Counted from the first letter of the stretch, positions 21,912 through 33,645 are shown. The stretch: 64,000 bases of DNA from Voacanga thouarsii (GCA_026120185.1 JANUWF010003376.1:992001-1056000), one strand, 5' to 3'. Notes: a model not told the origin generated them from the letters alone. Made by a program: numbers and translations.

Positions 21912-22772
21912 TAAGAAAAAAGAAAGCACTAGAAGGAAATGAAATACTATACGTGAAAATTTTAATTAATTGCATTACAAAACTTAATGGTAACCTATTT
22001 ATTGCGTCATTTTTTTTAGATTTATATGTATTGTATTAAAATTGAAGTAAAAGAATCACATTAAAATTTAATTTTTTGGGATAAAATTAGAGGATAAATC
22101 AATATTGTCCTAAATAATTTAAATGCTATTAAAAAGGAAAGAATTGTTAAGTTACCATAACCTTTGTTCAGGAAAAAAAAAACTGTTGGACTATTTCAAA
22201 AATAAAATCAAATTTTATTTGTTTAGATTTTAGATTCTACGTTCTTATTCTTCAAATTCTATCATGATATTTTGTTACTAAAATATCTCTTATCATGCTC
22301 CCCTACTTCTGACATTTCAATTCAAATTGTTGGCTATATAAGAAAAAAAAAAGCACTAGAAGGAAAAGAAATAAGATAAGTGAAAATTCTAATTAATAAC
22401 ATTACAAAACTTAATGGTAGCCTATTTATTGCGACACTTTTTTAAATTTATATGTATTATATTAAAATTGAAGTAAAAGAATCGCATTAAAGTTTAATTT
22501 TTTGGGATAAAGTTAGAGTATAAATCAATATTGTCCTAAATAATTTAAATGCTATTAAAAAGGACAGAATTGTTAAGTTACCTATAACCTTTGTTTAGGA
22601 AAAAAAACTGTTGGAATATTTCAAAAATAAAATCAAATTTCATTTGTTTAGATTTTAGATTCTATGATTTTATTCTTCAAATTCTATCCTGATATTTTGT
22701 TACTAAAATATCTCTGAGTCAGTATCGTGATCCCCTATTTCTAACATTTCAGTTCAGATTGTTTGCTATATA
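21912..22772. repeat. Tandem duplication of a ~430-bp unit
   Basis: Unit 1 (about 21912-22341) and unit 2 (about 22342-22772) align along their length, from 'agcactagaagga' to 'ggctatataag'. Each contains TGTTGGA (22184 and 22609) and ends in TATATAAG, so the duplication covers the start and TATA box of the candidate LTR that follows plus about 264 bp of its flank. Confidence 0.85.
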
Positions 22773-23030
22773 AGAGTGCTAGTGGGTGTTCAGTAGGTGC
22801 ATCTATAGAATACCAATCGTTTCAGTTATCCTGCGAAATGAATTCTAGTTGTATCCCCTTACACACCACAACACTATAAGTGGGGGCAAATTCACTTTAA
22901 GGAGACAGTTCCAAGAACTCAAGTGAGGCATCTTCAAACTCTATATACAAATCTTAAACGTATCAATGTAGTCGATAGTCATATTCAACTATTCCAGTAC
23001 AATTGACTTTGCACCAACAAATTTCCAACA
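22609..23030 (+). repeat. Candidate short Copia LTR with TATA box
   Basis: The segment starts TGTTGGAA and ends TTCCAACA, a perfect 8-bp terminal inverted repeat with TG..CA ends, and sits 22 bases before a Copia gag ATG. It contains CTATATAAG at about 22764. The usual TGGTATCAGAGC primer site is not seen after it, so the leader is deleted or another primer is used. No second copy is in the window to confirm it. Confidence 0.5.
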
Positions 23031-23052
23031 GTCTTAAAGCAAATTCCCAAAG

Positions 23053-23460
23053 ATGTCAACTTCAGCTAAAACCTTGAAGGAATTCGCCATTGATTTTGCC
23101 AAGCTAGAAAGATTCACTGGTGACAATTTCAGGCGATGGCAGAAAAAGTTCTACTTTTTGCTCGCACAATTGGGCATAGTATATGTTCTCACTATGCCAA
23201 AACCTCAAGAACGTGAAAGTGAACACACTAGCAAGATAAGGGAGAGACTAAAGTGGGAGTAGGATGGCTACTGTTGCCAGGGTCATATCTGTAATGCTCT
23301 CTTTGACGAACTGTTTGACATCTACCATGACATGTCGATAGCTAAGAAGGTGTGGGATGGTCTTGAGCATACTTACTTAGCAGAAGATGAAACTAGGAAA
23401 AAGTTTCTTGCCGGGAAATTGGGGAAAATTTTCAAACATGCAATGGTTGATTCACAAAAG
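23053..23460 (+). pseudogene. Copia gag, N-terminal half (split by Gypsy insertion)
   Basis: The ATG at 23053 opens a typical Copia gag: K-L-E-R-F-T-G-D-N-F-R-R-W-Q-K-K and Y-V-L-T-M-P-K-P. A TAG at about 23260-23262 interrupts it and a second piece follows: 'M-S-I-A-K-K-V-W-D-G-L-E' and 'A-G-K-L-G'. The frame is then broken by the Gypsy insertion at 23466 and resumes at 31187. This is the RNA-packaging capsid protein of an old Copia; no pol follows. Confidence 0.8.
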
Positions 23461-23465
23461 GTAAT
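23461..23465. repeat. Target-site duplication GTAAT (left copy)
   Basis: GTAAT precedes the left LTR and is repeated exactly at 31182-31186. Confidence 0.9.
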
Positions 23466-24455
23466 TGATGAGACTCCGCTTCATCATGCAGGTCAAGAGC
23501 AAGGAGGGGGAGGCGTGACCGTACAAGGACAAGGACCGATGACAAGATCTAGGACCAAGAAGCTTTAAGATGATTTTTAATTGCTCATAAAACTATGCCT
23601 GAGGATGTAAGAGGGCTGGAAGGTTGATAAAGCTAGCCAAGAACTCATTTTGATGACTATCTAAGAAAGACCTCAACAAGAACTCAAGCCGGCAACAAAG
23701 ACGGACGAAATTTGACCAAAAGGTGGCCTTCCAGTGGACAACCGGCGCCAACCCAAGCAGCATAACCGGCGTCGGCTTCAACCTACACCGACGGCTCGAA
23801 GGACAGCGCTCAACCGATACCGGCTCTAGCCTGGGTAGCCGACGACTGCCTCGCGTTTTTTATGTTTTCTCTGGTTTTCGTCTATTTTAAATGTTTTGCA
23901 AAGACCTATTAAGGCCCAAAATTGTAATAGAACTTTAGGAATCACTTAGCTAGGGTTAAGGTAGTATAAATACAACTTTTAGTGATTTGACAAGGCAATT
24001 CACACACTTTATTCAAACTTGAGGAGAGAATCTTGAGAGGCCCTAGCCTCCTTGTTCATCTTGTTCAAGACCATGCTTAAGGCCTAGTCCTCCTTATGAA
24101 TGAGTCTATAAAATCTTTTGGATAATCCAATGTGGTTTCTTTCAATGGGTCTTAGTTGTTTTGCTATTCTAAAGTTTATTTGAATTCCATTACTTGGGTG
24201 CCTATTTTCTCTATTCTTTTGTTCTTGTTTGCCTTTGTCGCTTCAAGGTGGGGTGAGATTATAGTAGAACTTTCTATTATTCTTGAGGGTCTTTGAAGCC
24301 TAGTTCTTCAAGGATTTGATAGAGGGTAGGTTGTTAGTTTACTTTCTCCTTTTTGTCTCAAGAAATCTACTATTTTGGTCCCTTTGGTTGAGCTGAACTC
24401 ATAATCAATTAACCCACCCACATCACCAAGAAAAAGCCCACTCAAGATCATATCA
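23466..24455 (+). repeat. 5' LTR of the CRM-like Gypsy
   Basis: It matches 30172-31181. A TATA-like GTATAAATAC lies near 23964 in an otherwise untranslated region, a likely RNA start. Its first 100 bases are an open frame encoding G-P-M-T-R-S-R-T-K-K-L, the tail expected at the end of pol (see 30172-30270). Confidence 0.93.
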
Positions 24456-24464
24456 AAGAGTTTT

Positions 24465-24476
24465 TGGTATCAGAGC
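24465..24476 (+). other. Primer-binding site, tRNA-iMet
   Basis: TGGTATCAGAGC, a perfect match to the 3' end of plant initiator tRNA-Met, nine bases after the 5' LTR. Confidence 0.95.
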
Positions 24477-25370
24477 AAGGAAAGCTTTGATTCTATTCAA
24501 AGCTTTGGAAGCAAGAAAAGGAGTCTTACAAAGTTGAAGAAAAACAAGAGAAATCCCGTAACTCAAAATCATGATCCAAAAAGGTTATGAAATCTTTGTT
24601 ATACCTTGATTTTTCTTTGGAGAAATTGCTTCTTGATGTTAATATAATCCTTGGGAACAAATTTTTCTTATGTTTATGGTGAAAATTAGCTTGAATATGG
24701 GTGAAAATGTTGGTTGTTTTTAAGTGACGGGATTACAGTCAAGGTATTTGATAAATGTTCCATGAGAATGTTTTTTGTTATAGTTGGAAACTTTGATCCT
24801 TAATTTTCATTCCTTGGGATATTAAAACTTAGTATATTACTCTATTGTTGAATTACATGCTCATTGAACTCAACTTCACTAGTACACACTTGTGATCATC
24901 TTGTTCTTCATAATCCTAGTTTTAGTTGTCCTTATTTCTTTGTTTTTGCTAACTCTTATTTGTTTCTTGGTTAGAAGTGTTTCCTTGTGCGTCTAAGTGT
25001 TTGTTCTTGTGTTGATTGAGTCCACATTTCTTAAAATTATTGATTAAAACTTGTTTGCTTTAGGTGCCCAACAAGTGTTTGTTGAAATTCCCCTAAGACC
25101 CTCTAATTGAAAAAATTCATTGATTTGTGTGATTCACTAAGTTGGACTAAATCTTTAGCTATTGGAGAAAATTAGGATTGAACAAAAAGACTTAAGTGTT
25201 GAAAAAAAGACAAAAGGGTGAGTCTATTACTAAAAGAGCCTAAGAGAATAAACACGAGCATGAAGTGACCAACCTTTGAGAGCCAACATGCAAGGAAGTG
25301 AAGTGAGGATCTATTTTTCTTTATAATCTCTTTTATTTTGCAGGTATAAATAAGTAAATATTCTACCACC
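24477..25370 (+). other. Untranslated leader of the CRM-like Gypsy
   Basis: About 0.9 kb without recognised coding potential separates the primer site from gag. Confidence 0.6.
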
Positions 25371-26640
25371 ATGGCCCATGATCAAGAGATCTCTAAACCT
25401 AACCCAAGTGGACCTAGTAGACCTCAAGAAGAACAAATTGATGTTAGGGTTTTACGTGATGACTTGCAAGCTATGATGAGGACTATGCAAAGTGAGTTTC
25501 AAAACATGACAAGGGAATTGATAAATCATCTTGGCCAATCTTCTACCGTCGTATAAAGGAGAGGCCAAGAGCGATTTGAAGTACCTAGCCCTAGGATGAG
25601 GGATGGTGATGCCCATACTCCTCTGTTAAATGCCCAATAAGGGGAAGAGTGGGATGAGCACTCTATCGGTGGATTCCAACAAGCTCATATGAGAGGGGAA
25701 AGATATTGTATGAGATGAGAACGAGGTAGGGGTCAAGGAAGGAATGGTGGAAACAATCTAAGGGGGTTAGAAAGAGAGTTTGAGGGAGTTGATGAATGGT
25801 ATGAGGGGGAACAAGTTGAAACTTTTGGAGAACACAATAGAGGATGGGGCAATAGAGGAGGTATGAGAGAAGGAAATGATGAGGTGAGAGAGTTGAACCA
25901 CATTAAATTGAAAGTGCCCAAGAGTGACCCCGAAGCATATTTCAAGTGGGAGAGCAAAATGGAGATCTTCCTAGAAAGTTATACCTATAGTGAAAGGTCA
26001 ATGGTGAGGTTGGCTACTTTGGGATTTTCGAAATATGCTTTAGTTTGGTGGGAGCAAGTTAGTGCATAAAGGAGACAAATGGGAGTGAAAATCGTGGCTA
26101 GTTGAAACTTGTTGAAAGATATGATGAAGGCTAGGTTTATACCACACAATTACTACAATGATCTTTACCAAAGGCTCTAATCACTCAAGCAATGGAACAA
26201 GAGTGTGGAGGATTACCATAAAGAGATGGAAGTAATGTTGATGAGAGCTCAAATCAATGAGGATCCTAGAGCAACAAGAGTAAGGTTCTTGGGAGGATTA
26301 TATAGGGAAGTTGCTAATTTGGTAGAATTGCACCCCTACGAATGATTGGAGAATATGGTACATACCACTATGAAGATTGAGAGGCAATTAAAGAGGAGGG
26401 TATTTACTAGACCACCACTTCTAAGCCCCAACACTACTAGTAAGATGCCAATTAAGAAGGATGAAACTCCTAAGCCATTTCAAAGGGACTTCAACAAACC
26501 TAGAGAGGATTGGAAACCTAGGGAAGGTTGGAACAAGGATAAGAGAAAAGCTATGAAGAGGTCACAAAGGAATAGGGATATCAAGTGATTTAAGTGTCTT
26601 GGATATGGACATACTTCCCACGAGTGTCCAAGCAATAAAA
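25371..26640 (+). pseudogene. Gypsy gag with zinc knuckle, broken
   Basis: The ATG at 25371 sits in a strong plant context (ccaccATGG). The N-terminal 61 codons are open and then stop; the retrotransposon gag core is seen at 25863-26069 ('F-K-W-E-S-K-M-E-I-F-L' and 'A-L-V-W-W-E-Q') and the basic linker at 26346-26588. The knuckle at 26586-26627 reads stop-F-K-C-L-G-Y-G-H-T-S-H-E-C: its first Cys codon TGC has become TGA. Gag makes the particle and packages RNA; this copy cannot. Confidence 0.85.
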
Positions 26641-26879
26641 CGATGTACACTAATCTCTATGATGAGGTTTCTACTAACAAAGAAGAAGAGGGAGAAATGT
26701 ACCAAGGAGACCAAGAGGGAAATGGGGAAGAGAAAAGTGATGAAGGGGAAGTTGTTGGTCAAGAATACTCTTTGGTGAGAGTCACAAGAAGGTCATTAAA
26801 TTCCTAAGCCATTGAAGATCAAGATCACCAACAAAGAGAGAACATTTTATACACTAGGTGTCTAATCAACAAGACCTAT

Positions 26880-27140
26880 TGTAGTATCATTGTGGATAGT
26901 GGGAGCTGCACTAATGTGATTAGTGCAAATTTAGTTGAAGAATTGGATATGAAATGGATTAAACACCACAAGCCCTACAAATTGCAATGGTTGAATGATA
27001 GCGGGGAACTGAGAGTAAATAAACAAGTTTCGGTGTCTTTTGAGATGAGAAAGTACAAAGATGATGTGCTATGTGATGTGGTACTCATGCAAGTGGGTCA
27101 CTTGCTCCTAGGGAGCCTTAGCAATACGATAGGCATGTAA
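26880..27140 (+). pseudogene. Gypsy aspartic protease segment
   Basis: The frame contains V-D-S-G-S-C-T-N-V-I-S, the D-S-G active-site loop of plant Gypsy proteases, then 'H-L-L-L-G-S'. The usual 'G-R-P-W-Q' following 'L-L-L' is altered to G-S-L-S. Protease matures the polyprotein. A stop ends the frame before RT. Confidence 0.75.
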
Positions 27141-27414
27141 AGCATGATGGGAGGAAGAATGTTTATTCCCTACTCAAGGAGGGAACTAAGTTTACCCTCA
27201 CCCCTATGGCCCTAAGTGAGGTGAACAAAGATAAAAAATCATGAAGGAGAAAGAAAAGAAGAAGGGAGTGCAAGATGTCAAACAAAAATAAGAAATTGAG
27301 AGGAAAGAACAAGAGAGGTAAGAAAAAGAGTTGAGAGAGAGGATGGACAAATAAGTACCTTTGACAATCAAGGATAGGAGTGAATAAAGACAAAAGAGGG
27401 GAGGTAAAAGAAGA

Positions 27415-28400
27415 GTGAATTACTTTACAAAAGAAAGTGACGTTATAGAGGCTATAGATGCTAAGGAACCCGTTATTCTTCTTTTATGTAAAGGTTCTTA
27501 TGTTTTTACTAATGATTCTACATTGTCTTTGCCTAATGAAATTGCAGTTATTCTTCAAAAATTTGAAGACGTTTTTTCAAAAGAGATGCCTGGAGGACTA
27601 CCACCCATAAGAAGGTTTGAGCATCAAATCGACTTTATGCCCGGAGCCATCATCCCCAACCGACTGACATATAGAAGCAACCCGGAGGAGTCCAAGGAAT
27701 TGCAAAAGCAAGTAGATGCATTATTTGAGAAGGAACATGTGAGAGAGAGCCTAAGCCCATGTGCGATTCTGGTTCTCTTAGTACCCAAAAAGGACGGGAT
27801 ATAGCGTATGTGTGTGGATTGTCGCGCTATCAACAACATCATGGTAAAGTACCGATATCCCATTCCTAGGCTAGATGACTTGCTTGATGAGTTATTTGGT
27901 ACATGCATTTTCTCTAAAATTAATTTGAAATCCGGTTACTACCAAATTAGAATAAGAGAAAGGGATGAATGGAAAATGGCTTTTAAAACCAAATAAGGGT
28001 TGTATGAGTGGCTTGTCATGCCATTTGGATTATCTAATGCTCCTACTACTTTCATGCGATTAATGCATCATGTTTTGAGGGAATTCACTAAAAAATTTGT
28101 TGTTGTGTACTTTGATGATATATTAATCTATAGCAAATCATATATGGATAATTTGAATCATGTTCAAAGTGTGCTTGTTGCCCTTTGAAAGGAGAGATTG
28201 TATGCTAACTTTGAGAAGTACTCTTTTTGTTTGGAGAGGATTACATTCATTGGGTATGTTGTGAGTGCAAAAGGGATTGAGGTTGATGAGGAAAAAGTAA
28301 AAGCCATCTAAGATTGGCCCACCCCTACCACCATTACCTAAGTCCGTAGTTTCCATGGGCTAGCTAGCTTTTATAGGAGGTTCATCCAAAATTTTAGTAC
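27415..28400 (+). pseudogene. Gypsy reverse transcriptase, broken by stops
   Basis: Pieces in one frame with stops at about 27802, 27994 and 28186 encode 'F-P-K/V-P-K-K-D-G', 'C-V-D-C-R-A-I-N', 'P-I-P-R-L-D-D-L', '[13 protein letters not shown]', '[12 protein letters not shown]' and the catalytic box [12 protein letters not shown] near 28105. Asp of F-S-K-I-D is Asn here, a catalytic-residue change. The spacer between protease and RT (27141-27414) is also broken. Confidence 0.88.
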
Positions 28401-28404
28401 CATA

Positions 28405-28884
28405 GTGGCCACTCTAACAGAAGTGGTAAAGAAAAATGTGGGATTTAGGTGGGAGGAAGCCCAACAACAACCCTTTCAAACCCTCAAAGACAAATTAAGC
28501 CAAGCTCCAATTTTTATTCTTCCTAACTTTGAGAAGGCATTTGAGATAGAGTGTGATGCAAGTGGAGTAGGAATAGGTACGGTCTTGACCCAAGATAGAA
28601 AACCTACTGCATACTTTAGTGAAAAATTGTCCGGGGCACCCCTCGATTACTCTACCTATGACAAAAAGCTTTTTGCCTTGGTGAGGACCCTAGAATATTG
28701 GCAACACTACCTTTTACCAAGAGAGTTTGTCATTTATACCGATCATGAGACCCTTAAACACCTCAAAAGTCAACAAAATTTGAACAAGAGGCATGCAAGG
28801 TGGATGGAGTTTATTGGGACATGTCCTTATGTCATTCAATACAAGAAAGGTAAAGAAACTGTGGTAGAGGATGCACTATCTTGA
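28405..28884 (+). pseudogene. Gypsy RNase H
   Basis: This 159-codon open stretch contains '[16 protein letters not shown]', '[12 protein letters not shown]', '[10 protein letters not shown]' and '[12 protein letters not shown]', the core motifs of plant Gypsy RNase H. Normal 'Y-D-K-E-L' reads Y-D-K-K-L, so the catalytic Glu is lost. A TGA follows instead of the Arg before the integrase. Confidence 0.88.
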
Positions 28885-28905
28885 AGGTATGCACTACTGA
28901 ACTTT

Positions 28906-30163
28906 TTGGATACTAAACTTCTTTATTTTGAACTTGTGAAGGAATTGTATATTGATGATGAGGAGTTTGGGGATATTTTCCATGCTTGTGAGAAATATGC
29001 ATTTACTAAATATTATAAGCATGATGGTTTCTCGTTTAGGGAGGCAAGGCTTTGTGTGCCAAAAGGTTCTATTAGGGGGTTGCTAATTAAGGAGGCCTAT
29101 AGTGGGGGACTAATAGGGCATTCTGGTGTTGCAAAGACCTTAAGCATCCATAAGGAATATTTCTTTTGGCCAAAACTGAGAAAAGATGTGGAGAAACATT
29201 GTTCTCAATGCATTATTTGTAGACGAGTTAAGTTTAGATCTCTTCCATATGATTTTTATACTCTTTTGCCTACACCTAATGTGCCTTAAGTTGATATTTC
29301 AATGGACTTCATCTTAGGATTGCCTAGGTCCAAGGGGGGTAAGGACTCCATATTTGTGATTGTTGATCGATTCTTCAAAATGGCTCATTTTGTAGCTTGT
29401 TCCAAAACTAATGATGCGTCTTATATCGTAGATTTATTCTTTAACGAACTGGTGAGAACACATGGGATCCCAAAGACTGTTATCTCGGATAGGGATACTA
29501 AATTCCTTAGCCACTTTTGGAGAGTATTATGGAGCAAACTTGGTACTAATCTCTTGTTTTCCACAATTTGTCATCCTCAAATGGACGGACAAACGGAGGT
29601 GGTTAATTGAACACTCACCCAACTTTTGCGGACCATAATCAAGAAGAACGTGAAAATTGGGTGGAATGCTTGCCACACATTGAGTTTGCGTACAATAGGG
29701 CTATTCACTCTACCACTTATTATTCTTCTTTTGAAATTGTATATGGTGTTAATCCTCTAACTCCTTTAGATTTAGTTCCCTTACCTATAGGTGAACGGAT
29801 GAATCTCGATAGAGCTAAGAAGGCGGAAATGGTGAAGGCACTCCATGAAAAGGTGAAAGCAACCATCGCAAAACGAAATGACGAGATCGCCTATAAGGGT
29901 TATCAAGGAAGGAAAAAGGTGTCATTTGAACTGGGCGATTGGGTATGGGTTCACCTTCGCAAGGAGAGATTTCCCACTCAACGACGAAGCAAACTAGATC
30001 CAAAGGGGATGGTCCATTTCAAGTTCTCACCAAAATTGGAGATAACGCTTATAAGATAGATTTACCCGGTGAGTATCATGTTAGTGCCATTTTTAATATT
30101 AGTGACCTCTCTTCTTTTAATGTAGATGATGGTAATAATTCAGAGATGAATCCTTTTCAATGA
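28906..30163 (+). pseudogene. Gypsy integrase, broken
   Basis: Order: HHCC zinc-binding region with H-S-G-V-A-K-T and C-S-Q-C-I-I-C-R-R (about 29110-29225), catalytic core with 'S-M-D-F-I-L-G-L-P', '[10 protein letters not shown]' and the Glu-containing 'H-I-E-F-A-Y-N-R' (29302-29750), then the C-terminal 'G-D-W-V-W-V-H-L-R-K-E-R-F-P' and 'H-V-S-A-I-F-N-I-S-D-L'. Stops or shifts occur near 29289, 29610 and 30000. The TGA at about 30161 overlaps the polypurine tract; in an intact relative the frame would run on into the LTR. Confidence 0.87.
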
Positions 30164-30171
30164 GGGGAAGA
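30161..30171 (+). other. Polypurine tract of the CRM-like Gypsy
   Basis: TGAGGGGAAGA immediately before the 3' LTR start TGATGAGAC. Confidence 0.85.
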
Positions 30172-31181
30172 TGATGAGACTCTACTTCATCATGGAAGTC
30201 AAGAGTAAGGAGGGGGAGGCGTGACCGTACAAGGACAATGACCGATGACAAGATTTAGGACTAAGAAGCTTCAAGATGATTTCCACGTTGATATAAAACT
30301 ATGCTTGAGGATGGAAGAGGGTTGGAAGGTTGAGGAAGCTAGCCAAGAACTCATTTTGATAACTATCCAAGAAGGACCCCAACAAGAACTCAAGCTGGCA
30401 ACAAAGATGGATGAAATTTGACCAAAAGGTGGCCTTCCAGCAGACAACTGGCGTCGACCCAAGCAACCTAACTGGTGCCGGCTTCAACCTACATCGACGG
30501 CCCGAAGGACAGCGTGCAACCGGTGCTGGCTATAGAAGCCCTAGCCGGCGCTAGCTCCAGCCTGGGCAGCCGCCGCATTTTTTATGTTTTCTCTGGTTTT
30601 CGTCTATTTTAAATGTTTTGTAATGACCTATTAAGACCCAAAATTATAATAGAACCTCATGGATCACTTTGCTAGGGTTAGGGTAGTATAAATACAACTT
30701 TTAGTGATTTGACAAGGTAATTCACACACTTTATTCAAATTTGAGGAGAGAATTTTGAGAGGCTTTAGCCTCCTTGTTCATCTTATTCAAGACTATGTTT
30801 AAGGCCTAGTTCTCCTTACGAATGAGTTTATAAAATCTTTTGGACAATCCAGTGTGGTTTCTTTAAATAGGTCTTAGTTACTTTACTCTTCTAAGGTATG
30901 TTTGAATTCCATTACTTGGGTGTCTATTTTCTCTATTCTTTTATTCTTGTTTGCCTTTATTGCTTCAAGGATATTGGGGTGAGATTATAGTAGAACTTTC
31001 TACTATTCTTGAGGGTCTTTGAAGCTTAGTTCTTCAAGAGTTTGATAGAGGGTAGGTTGTTAGTTTACTTTCTCCTTTTTGTCTCAAGAAATCCACTGCT
31101 TTGGTCCCTTTGGTTCAGCTGAACTCATAATTAATTAACCTACCCACATCACCAAGAAAAAACCCACTCAAGATCATATCA
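30172..31181 (+). repeat. 3' LTR of the CRM-like Gypsy
   Basis: Homologous to the 5' LTR with scattered substitutions and a few small indels, including an extra segment near 30530. The TATA-like GTATAAATAC recurs near 30688. The first ~100 bases carry the pol tail, here with a stop (caatgaccg) where the 5' copy reads G-P-M-T-R-S-R. Confidence 0.93.
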
Positions 31182-31186
31182 GTAAT
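31182..31186. repeat. Target-site duplication GTAAT (right copy)
   Basis: Identical to 23461-23465. Confidence 0.9.
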
Positions 31187-31693
31187 GGAACAATTTTATG
31201 AAATTAGACAGTTGTTTAATTAGATGAAAACATATGATATGAGTATGGATGAATGTGTTATTGTTTTTGCTATAATAGAAAAGTTGCCTTCATTGAAAAA
31301 TTATAGGAAATCTCTAAAACATAAGAAAAGTGAGATTTCCCTTGTAGAACTTGAATCCTACCTGAAGATTGAAGAGGATAAATGCATTCGTGAAGATTCC
31401 TCTAAGGTAGATGGAATTACTGAAAATGTGATGATTCTTAATGACTCAGGTTCCTCTCAAAAATGGAACAAAATCAATCAGACCAATCCTAGCGGCTCAA
31501 AAGATATCAAAAGGAAAAGGAAAATGGTCAAGTGCCATTATTGCCATAAAACTGGTCACTACAAGAAAGAGTGTCGAAAGTTGTTGGCTGACACTAAGAA
31601 AAAGGGAAAATCCCCTGGCAAACCTGATGAAGCCAATCATTTTATGGCAATGATATCAAAAGTAAATATGGTTGACAGTGACCAAGCATGCTG
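31187..31693 (+). pseudogene. Copia gag, C-terminal half with zinc knuckle
   Basis: Direct continuation of the gag cut at 23465: 'E-I-R-Q-L-F-N', a TAG, then an open 156-codon stretch (31224-31694) with 'L-P-S-L-K-N-Y-R-K-S-L-K' and a perfect CCHC knuckle C-H-Y-C-H-K-T-G-H-Y-K-K-E-C at about 31541-31582. It stops at 'V-D-S-D-Q-A-C', just where the protease of such elements would start. The rest of the element is gone, replaced by minus-strand Copia sequence. Confidence 0.82.
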
Positions 31694-31844
31694 AAAGGCT
31701 AGTTTCTTACCACAGGTGCGAATCTTCTAGCCATCCTAGTTGCAGTCAACACCTAAGGTTAGCAAAAGATTTAAACACTTAAACAAATGAATCTCATTAA
31801 TCATACACGTATTATTTAAACCTAGTCTCTGATACCACTTATAA
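31694..31844 (-). other. 5' leader fragment of a minus-strand Copia, with tRNA-iMet primer site
   Basis: At 31826-31837 the minus strand reads TGGTATCAGAGA, one mismatch from the initiator-Met primer site, eight bases inside the LTR end at 31845. The rest is a short leader piece cut off at the junction with the plus-strand gag relic. Confidence 0.7.
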
Positions 31845-33645
31845 TGAAGGGTCATGGAAAACATCAAACAAAATGTAGCATAATTTTTTTCTATTTTTGA
31901 GCCACATCTAGAAGAAAATACTTACTTTTCCTTGCTAGTCGCGGATTAACTAATGTGGGGACGGGGTTGCACTGGAACTTCTTGCGTTGGAAGGGGAGAA
32001 GAGAACGCGGGCTGTTCAACAGGAATTCCCGCCAATCTCCTGCTCCTACGCATCAAACATTTCGAAACTTCTCCTCATCGTTTTCTGGAGTATGACTCTA
32101 CCTTACTCTTAGCGTTAGCTTGGTGAGAGCGCCTTCTTAAATAATCAAACCATTCTTCTAGAGAGAAGGAGGAAAAAAAGACAAAAACCAGAGGGAGAAG
32201 GAGCAGATGGCACAATGGAGAAAGAAAAAAACTAAAAACCTCATTGTGATTTATTTTTCCCTAACCCTTATTTTTTACCAGCCTTAGGGCTTCCATAAGC
32301 CCTAATGGCCTAAAGTCATCAAGCCCTAATGGGCTAGATGCTGTGCTAAAAAATTAATCTAAGATTGACTCATTTCTCTTAATTAATTAATTATCTTTTT
32401 TGGGCCTCATTAAATATCCAAAACTAATTAATTAATTCTAATTGGACTCTTATATATGTCAACGTATATAAACTCAATTAATTAATTTATTCTAGCCAAA
32501 TTCTCTTAATTAATTAATTATCTTTTTCGGGCCTTATGAAAATCCAGGACTAATTAATTAATTCTAATTGGACTCTTAGAATAAATTTTATTTCTCTTCC
32601 AAATGATTATCCACTAAGCTCAAATTGTGTCTAAACAATACCAAGGTAACTTATGCTACTCCAGGGACCAAGAGACATATTATTCACGGCTACTACAATG
32701 ATCAAAATGCCCTTACTATTAAATAGCCGCATTTTTATCATTTTAAATATTTTCATTTATCACCATATGAAAATATTGACCCCAAGAATAATGCTGCTTA
32801 AATCAATGTCTCTGGCCTACAAGTGAAATGACAAAAATACCCCTCTATGTAACACCCATGAATGAGACAGGATAAATGTACTAAGACCCATCTCAAAGAC
32901 ATATACCATCCTTACATCTCTAGTCCAATAATTCATGACTCACTTGAATGTACATGTTTACCATTGGAAGCTACCTAAAAGCACATATTCTAGAGTCACA
33001 TTTCCAGAGCCCTGGATTATTTAGATTATCCTAGACAATCATAAAGGGGTGATTAAACCTCACTAAGTGAAATATAGAAACTCTTTTGTATGAGTTCATC
33101 TTAACTGACTAGAGTAATACACCAAATATACAAGGATATTGATCTCACAAAAGAAATCTCACATAACATACATCAAAGTATAAAACTCTAGTCTCACCAG
33201 ACCACCAACTCACACTTAAGTATGAAAGTATCCATCCATGTTATAGCAGTAATAGTCTGGTCTCTATAATTATAATACTTTAAGAGAGACCACTACTATT
33301 GGTCTAGTTTTATGTATTCGAAATACGTGTATGCCTATGATGTGAGTAAACTACTCACTGATTCAAGATAAACTATTCCTCATTGAAAATCATGGCATAA
33401 TAGTCTTACCTTGATGAAATGCCCAGTTCCATCAAACGACTAAGAACTTAATTTTATTTGTACAGCAAGTACCCCATGGTCTATACCTTACTGTGAAGAA
33501 CAACCCAATACAGAGACCATTACTTGTTATAATTGGACCTTTAAAGGTCCAATAATATCATAAATAAAATAAATTGAATGAATAAATATTTTATTGTAAT
33601 ATATTCATACAAAATACATAATCTTTGAGGGCATACTTTTCAACA
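31845..33645 (-). repeat. Copia LTR flanked by primer site on one side and polypurine tract on the other
   Basis: On the minus strand it starts TGTTGAAAAGTATGCCC and ends GACCCTTCA. Downstream of its end is a primer-binding site (31826-31837); upstream of its start is the polypurine tract and pol. It thus serves as 5' LTR for the sequence to its left and 3' LTR for that to its right. Two 78-bp direct repeats (32374-32452, 32501-32578), rich in TTAATTAATTAA, lie inside. No ORF is supported. Confidence 0.75.

Larger units (their letters stand above)
23466..31181 (+). mobile_element. Complete CRM-like Ty3/Gypsy retrotransposon, decayed
   Basis: The 7.7-kb element has LTRs of 990 and 1010 bp starting TGATGAGAC and ending CATATCA, a perfect GTAAT duplication, a primer site TGGTATCAGAGC and a polypurine tract. 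Domain order gag-protease-RT-RNase H-integrase is that of Ty3/Gypsy. The integrase C-terminus carries 'L-P-G-E-Y-H-V-S-A-I-F-N' and 'N-P-F-Q' and appears to run on into the 3' LTR, and the LTR start and layout recall CRM centromeric elements. The clade is inferred from memory of the family. Many stops make it non-autonomous. Confidence 0.9.
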
